A DNA stretch of 56,775 bases, from contig CAKSQL010000015.1 in NCBI GenBank assembly GCA_934486735.1, forward strand, positions 1-56,775. The letters run 5' to 3'. This DNA is from an uncultured Clostridia bacterium (lineage in GTDB: Bacteria > Bacillota > Clostridia > UBA1381). Below the pieces are notes generated by a model. The model ran no database searches, was not told where the DNA came from, and was given only the letters and a program-made list of their open reading frames with translations. Position numbers and translations under genes: made by a program. Shown here piece by piece: positions 53,380 to 56,775 of the stretch; position 1 is the first letter of the stretch, and each line of letters starts with the position of its first letter.

Positions 53380-55191
53380 TTAGTTAAACAATGCTTCAAA
53401 TTCGTCCTCGTTGACAGTTTCCTTTTCGAGGAGCAGTGCCGCCGTTTTTTCAAGCATTTCCGAGTTTTCGTTCAAAATCGCGGTTGCCTTTTTATATTGC
53501 TCGTTTATAATTCTTTCAATTTCGTCATCTATCGCAGACGCGATTTTTTCCGAATAATTCTTTGCATGCCCAAAATCTCTGCCCAGAAATACTTCCTCGT
53601 TCGAGTCGTAGCACACGGGGCCTATCGCGTCGCTCATGCCATATTGTGTCACCATGGCGCGTGCAATCGCGGTTGCTCTCTGCAAGTCGTTCGACGCACC
53701 GGTGCTGATGTCGTCAAGCTTAATCGCCTCCGCCACTCTGCCGCCCAGAAAAACCACGATATCATCAAGCATTTCCTGCTTTGACGAATAGTACTTATCC
53801 TCCTCGGGCGTATGCATTGTGTAGCCGCCGGCACGTCCGCGCGGTATAATCGATATCTGATGCACCTTTGCTTTCGGGTCGAGCAGCTTTGTCAAAAGTG
53901 CATGCCCTGCCTCGTGGTACGCCGTCAGCTTTTTCTCTTTCTCGGTTATGACTCTCGATTTCTTTTCCGTTCCCATCATAACCTTGATATTTGCGTCCTC
54001 AAGGTCTTTATTGTCTATTTTGCTTTTGTTTCTTCTCGCTGCAAAAATTGCCGCTTCATTCATCAAATTTTCGAGGTCCGCGCCGGTATAGCCAGCCGTT
54101 ACCCTTGCGATTTTTTCAAGCTTTACTTCATCCGCAAGCGGTTTTTTAGCCGCGTGAACCCTCAAAATCTCCTCTCGTCCCTTAATATCGGGCAGGTCAA
54201 CAACAATCTGACGGTCGAAACGCCCCGGTCTCAAAAGCGCCGGGTCAAGTATATCCGGGCGGTTTGTCGCCGCTATCATTATGATTCCTTCATTCACACC
54301 AAATCCGTCCATTTCCACAAGCAGCTGATTCAAAGTCTGTTCCCTTTCGTCATGTCCGCCGCCCATGCCTGCACCTCTTTTTCTGCCGACCGCATCGATT
54401 TCATCTATAAATATGATGCAGGGACGATTCTTTTTTGCCTGCTCAAACAGATCGCGCACTCTTGATGCACCCACTCCAACATAAAGCTCCACAAAATCCG
54501 AGCCGCTCATCGAAAAGAAAGGCACATCAGCCTCGCCGGCAACAGCGCGCGCAAGAAGTGTTTTACCCGTCCCCGGAGGTCCTACCAAAAGCACTCCTTT
54601 CGGGATTCTTGCCCCCAAGGCTATAAACTTTTTGGGATTTTTCAAAAACTCGACAAGCTCCTCAAGCTCGGCTTTCTCCTCAACCGCTCCGGCAACCGAT
54701 GCAAAACCGATTTTGTTTTTATCCGCAACTGCCAGCCTTGCGCGGTTACGTGTAAAGCCTCCTGCCTTGCCGCCGTTTTGCTGCTGCATTATCATCATCC
54801 AAACAAATATCACCGCCACGATTGTCAGAATCGGGGTCAGAATCGACCACAGCGATATTCCCTGCTTTTTCACTTCGTATATCATACCCGTTTTGGCTAT
54901 CGAGTTCAGAATGTCGTCTCCGACGTCCGCGCGCAGCACCTCCGCCGACGGGATCTGGGTTGTGTATTTGGGATATGTCCCGTCTGCGCGCTTTTCCTCG
55001 GTAAATGTGTAAGTCGCCGTATTTCCGTCGATTGTCAGACTGTGCAGACTGCCCTGCTTCAATTCCGATATCAGGTCGGAATAATCGGTATGTGTTTTGG
55101 AATTAATCATTCCTCCGGCAAACGACCATATGAACATAAATACAAGCAGCGCCGCTATCCACATGCCGATTCCGCTGAATTTTTTCTGCAA
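53380..55191 (-). CDS. ftsH: ATP-dependent zinc metalloprotease FtsH
   Basis: 603 residues. It is a membrane-anchored AAA+ protease that degrades damaged membrane and some cytoplasmic proteins. Membrane segments lie at about 9-27 and 112-136. Walker A is GPPGTGKT (204-211), Walker B FIDEID (261-266), the second region of homology includes ATNRPDILDPALLRPGRFD, and the zinc site is HEAGH (426-430). The start is probably the TTG at 55191 with GAGGAG ten bases upstream; the next ATG is nine residues further in, at the edge of the first membrane segment. It is 35 bases after tilS. The hpt gene often found between tilS and ftsH is absent. Confidence 0.97.
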   Translation of the reverse strand: MQKKFSGIGMWIAALLVFMFIWSFAGGMINSKTHTDYSDLISELKQGSLHSLTIDGNTATYTFTEEKRADGTYPKYTTQIPSAEVLRADVGDDILNSIAKTGMIYEVKKQGISLWSILTPILTIVAVIFVWMMIMQQQNGGKAGGFTRNRARLAVADKNKIGFASVAGAVEEKAELEELVEFLKNPKKFIALGARIPKGVLLVGPPGTGKTLLARAVAGEADVPFFSMSGSDFVELYVGVGASRVRDLFEQAKKNRPCIIFIDEIDAVGRKRGAGMGGGHDEREQTLNQLLVEMDGFGVNEGIIMIAATNRPDILDPALLRPGRFDRQIVVDLPDIKGREEILRVHAAKKPLADEVKLEKIARVTAGYTGADLENLMNEAAIFAARRNKSKIDNKDLEDANIKVMMGTEKKSRVITEKEKKLTAYHEAGHALLTKLLDPKAKVHQISIIPRGRAGGYTMHTPEEDKYYSSKQEMLDDIVVFLGGRVAEAIKLDDISTGASNDLQRATAIARAMVTQYGMSDAIGPVCYDSNEEVFLGRDFGHAKNYSEKIASAIDDEIERIINEQYKKATAILNENSEMLEKTAALLLEKETVNEDEFEALFN

Positions 55192-55226
55192 TTTTGCTTC
55201 ACTCCTCTTGATTTGTGTAAAGATAT

Positions 55227-56558
55227 TTACTTTACATTTTTTATTTTAAGAATATACATTTCCTCCCCCGGTTTATAAAAACGTCTGTCACGATATTTCC
55301 CATTTATATTTACAATTTCGCCGCCCGATGTCAGAATCGGTATTTTGTCTCTTTTATCGCGCGGAATTTTCTTTTCGCAAAGCAGGTCGGATATTTTTTT
55401 GCGCCCCTGCATGCCGATCGGATAAAACACATCTCCGATACGCTTTGACCTCACCTCAAATGGCAGCTTTGCCGAAAACGCATATTTGTCGTCTTTCTTT
55501 TCGGTACGCTCCAAAATCCAAATTTGATTCAGCTCCGGGATGTAAAGTTCTTCCCCCGGAATAATGTCATATTCAAACTCTTGAGACGTTTGCTCTCGTT
55601 TTTTCATTTTGTATCTACCATATGATAAGATTGCCGTCATGCCGCCGGGCAGCTCTGTCCGCTGTCCCGATTTTTCGAGCGACAGAATCGCGTCTATATA
55701 TTTTATTGACAGATTCTGCGGAATATACTCATGGTATAAGCTTTGAATCAATCTTTTTTGTATTGCGGGCATCTGTGAGTCGACAGCCGACTTTAAAAGT
55801 CCGTCCGACGAAAAATTTTCTTTGAAAATTTTCTCGGTGTAATTGCTTATAAAAGCCTCATCCTCGGCAAAAAGCCGAGCGTTTCTTGTCACAACCTCCG
55901 CAAAATTCGGGTTGTATTTCAATATTTCCGGAATTAGCTCCAGCCGTACACGATTCCGCGTGTAAATCGGCTCAAAATTTGAGCTGTCGGTAACATATTC
56001 CCACCCCTGTTCATGACAGCAGTCGGTTATCTCCTGCTTGGAGATGTCCAAAATCGGGCGGATAATCCCGTCCGCGCGCATGTACTCGATTCCTTTCAAG
56101 CCGTTTGCGCCGCTTCCGCGCAGGAAATGCATGAGTATCGTCTCGGCGTTGTCGTCGCGGTGGTGCGCCGTTGCAAGCTTGTTGAAACCATGCTCACTCA
56201 TCAGCAGCCCGAAAAATTCATAACGCAGCCGCCTCCCTGCCGTCTCACAGGATTCGCCGCTTTCCGCAGCCAATCGCTCTATGTCCGCCTTTTTTGAATA
56301 AAACTCCGCTCCCACGCTTTGCGCGGTTTCCCTTGCAAATTGTTCCTCCGCGTCCGCTTCGGCTCTCAGCGCGTGATTCAAATGCGCCGCCGCTATCGAA
56401 AATCCGTATTTGTCCTTTAACAGACTCAGCATGTGCAGCAGGAAAATCGAATCTCCGCCGCCCGAAAAGGCAATAAGCACCTTGTCGCCCTCTGTAATAA
56501 GCGCATTTTTTTTGATTGTGTATTCTGTTTTCCTCATTAGCCTTTGGCAGATTTTCAT
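55227..56558 (-). CDS. tilS: tRNA(Ile)-lysidine synthase
   Basis: 443 residues, typical length. It attaches lysine to C34 of the tRNA-Ile with CAU anticodon, changing its reading to AUA; the gene is normally essential. The PP-loop is FSGGGDS (about 31-37). AAHLNHALRAEAD and TAHHRDDNAETILMHFLRGSG are characteristic, and the C-terminal domain has the substrate-binding KKISDLLCEKKIPRDKRD. The start at 56558 has AAAGGATG nearby upstream; an internal ATG at 56537 is also possible. It forms an operon with ftsH. Confidence 0.96.
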   Translation of the reverse strand: MKICQRLMRKTEYTIKKNALITEGDKVLIAFSGGGDSIFLLHMLSLLKDKYGFSIAAAHLNHALRAEADAEEQFARETAQSVGAEFYSKKADIERLAAESGESCETAGRRLRYEFFGLLMSEHGFNKLATAHHRDDNAETILMHFLRGSGANGLKGIEYMRADGIIRPILDISKQEITDCCHEQGWEYVTDSSNFEPIYTRNRVRLELIPEILKYNPNFAEVVTRNARLFAEDEAFISNYTEKIFKENFSSDGLLKSAVDSQMPAIQKRLIQSLYHEYIPQNLSIKYIDAILSLEKSGQRTELPGGMTAILSYGRYKMKKREQTSQEFEYDIIPGEELYIPELNQIWILERTEKKDDKYAFSAKLPFEVRSKRIGDVFYPIGMQGRKKISDLLCEKKIPRDKRDKIPILTSGGEIVNINGKYRDRRFYKPGEEMYILKIKNVK

Positions 56559-56709
56559 TCGGAATACTCATCCTTTGATTTATTTTTTCACATCGAAATG
56601 CCTTTTATAAAAAACCCATCGCTACCGCTGCGCACTTGTTTTTTTGTTCGCCACCCCGTTTGAACTGTCCGTCCCTTCCGCTCACATCACAAATTTGCAA
56701 AAAAGCAAG

Positions 56710-56775
56710 CAGATTGCCGGTATGAGAAACGCAGACGTACGTTGGTACTTCAAGTTTCGAACTGCCGGTGCGATT
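56710..56775. repeat. Diverged copy of the leader repeat (cut by window edge)
   Basis: The sequence follows the array B unit: CAGATTGCCG, then ACGTACG, GGTACTTCAAG and GCGATT in the same order and similar spacing, with many changes between. It has the same orientation relative to the minus-strand gene downstream (tilS) as arrays A and B have to theirs. It may continue beyond the window. The remaining upstream bases (56559-56709) hold the tilS leader and nothing else I can support. Confidence 0.7.

Overview
The window looks like chromosomal DNA of an anaerobic, Gram-positive, polysaccharide-degrading member of the Clostridia. It has a pyruvate formate-lyase system and a second glycyl radical enzyme (anaerobic life), S-layer-homology (SLH) surface proteins, strong AGGAGG-type ribosome binding sites, AraC-type local regulators, an ECF biotin S-component (BioY), and very large secreted glycosidases. 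The mix of SLH proteins, a GH105 rhamnogalacturonyl hydrolase and secreted proteins ending in a K-x-F-x-W motif domain recalls pectin-degrading gut Clostridia such as Monoglobus. That placement is inference, not identification.

Layout. 1-72: tail of a gene entering from the left. 349-3480: an unusual glycyl radical enzyme and a divergent AraC regulator. 3522-11182: minus-strand carbohydrate genes (a TIM-barrel hydrolase-like protein, an EamA transporter, an AraC regulator, GH105 and an alpha/alpha-toroid protein) interrupted by two arrays of 105/106-bp tandem repeats, each lying in the leader of a gene. 11348-13777: a divergent regulator in which an alpha/alpha-toroid domain homologous to the neighbouring enzyme-like protein is fused to an AraC DNA-binding domain. 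13921-26496: first surface cassette (LamG-like protein, two clan GH-A glycosidases, an SLH protein with C-terminal SLH domains, an 889-residue protein with N-terminal SLH domains), with an AraC regulator divergent at its head. 28050-31035: pflB-pflA. 31115-33555: secreted papain-like protease and bioY. 33680-50827: second surface cassette (triple DUF6273-like protein, GH-A/CBM9 protein, C-terminal SLH protein, 889-residue SLH protein, another GH-A protein, membrane-bound AraC regulator). 50983-52350: orphan sugar-binding lipoprotein. 52953-56558: housekeeping block DUF1858, ftsH, tilS. 56710-56775: a third, divergent copy of the leader repeat, cut by the window edge.

How it may work together. 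The two cassettes share the order GH-A/CBM9 glycosidase, C-terminal-SLH protein, 889-residue N-terminal-SLH protein. None of the glycosidases carries its own SLH anchor, so the two SLH proteins are candidates for cell-wall docking partners of the glycosidases and of the DUF6273-like and LamG-like proteins. Cytoplasmic enzymes (GH105, the alpha/alpha-toroid protein, the TIM-barrel protein) would then finish imported oligosaccharides under four or five local AraC regulators, and PFL would supply fermentation.

The most novel items are the enzyme-fold sensor regulator with its divergent paralogue, the duplicated SLH/GH-A cassette, the glycyl radical enzyme with a GCWG active-site loop in place of GCVE, the structured tandem-repeat leaders, and the DUF6273-like domains linked to glycosidases.
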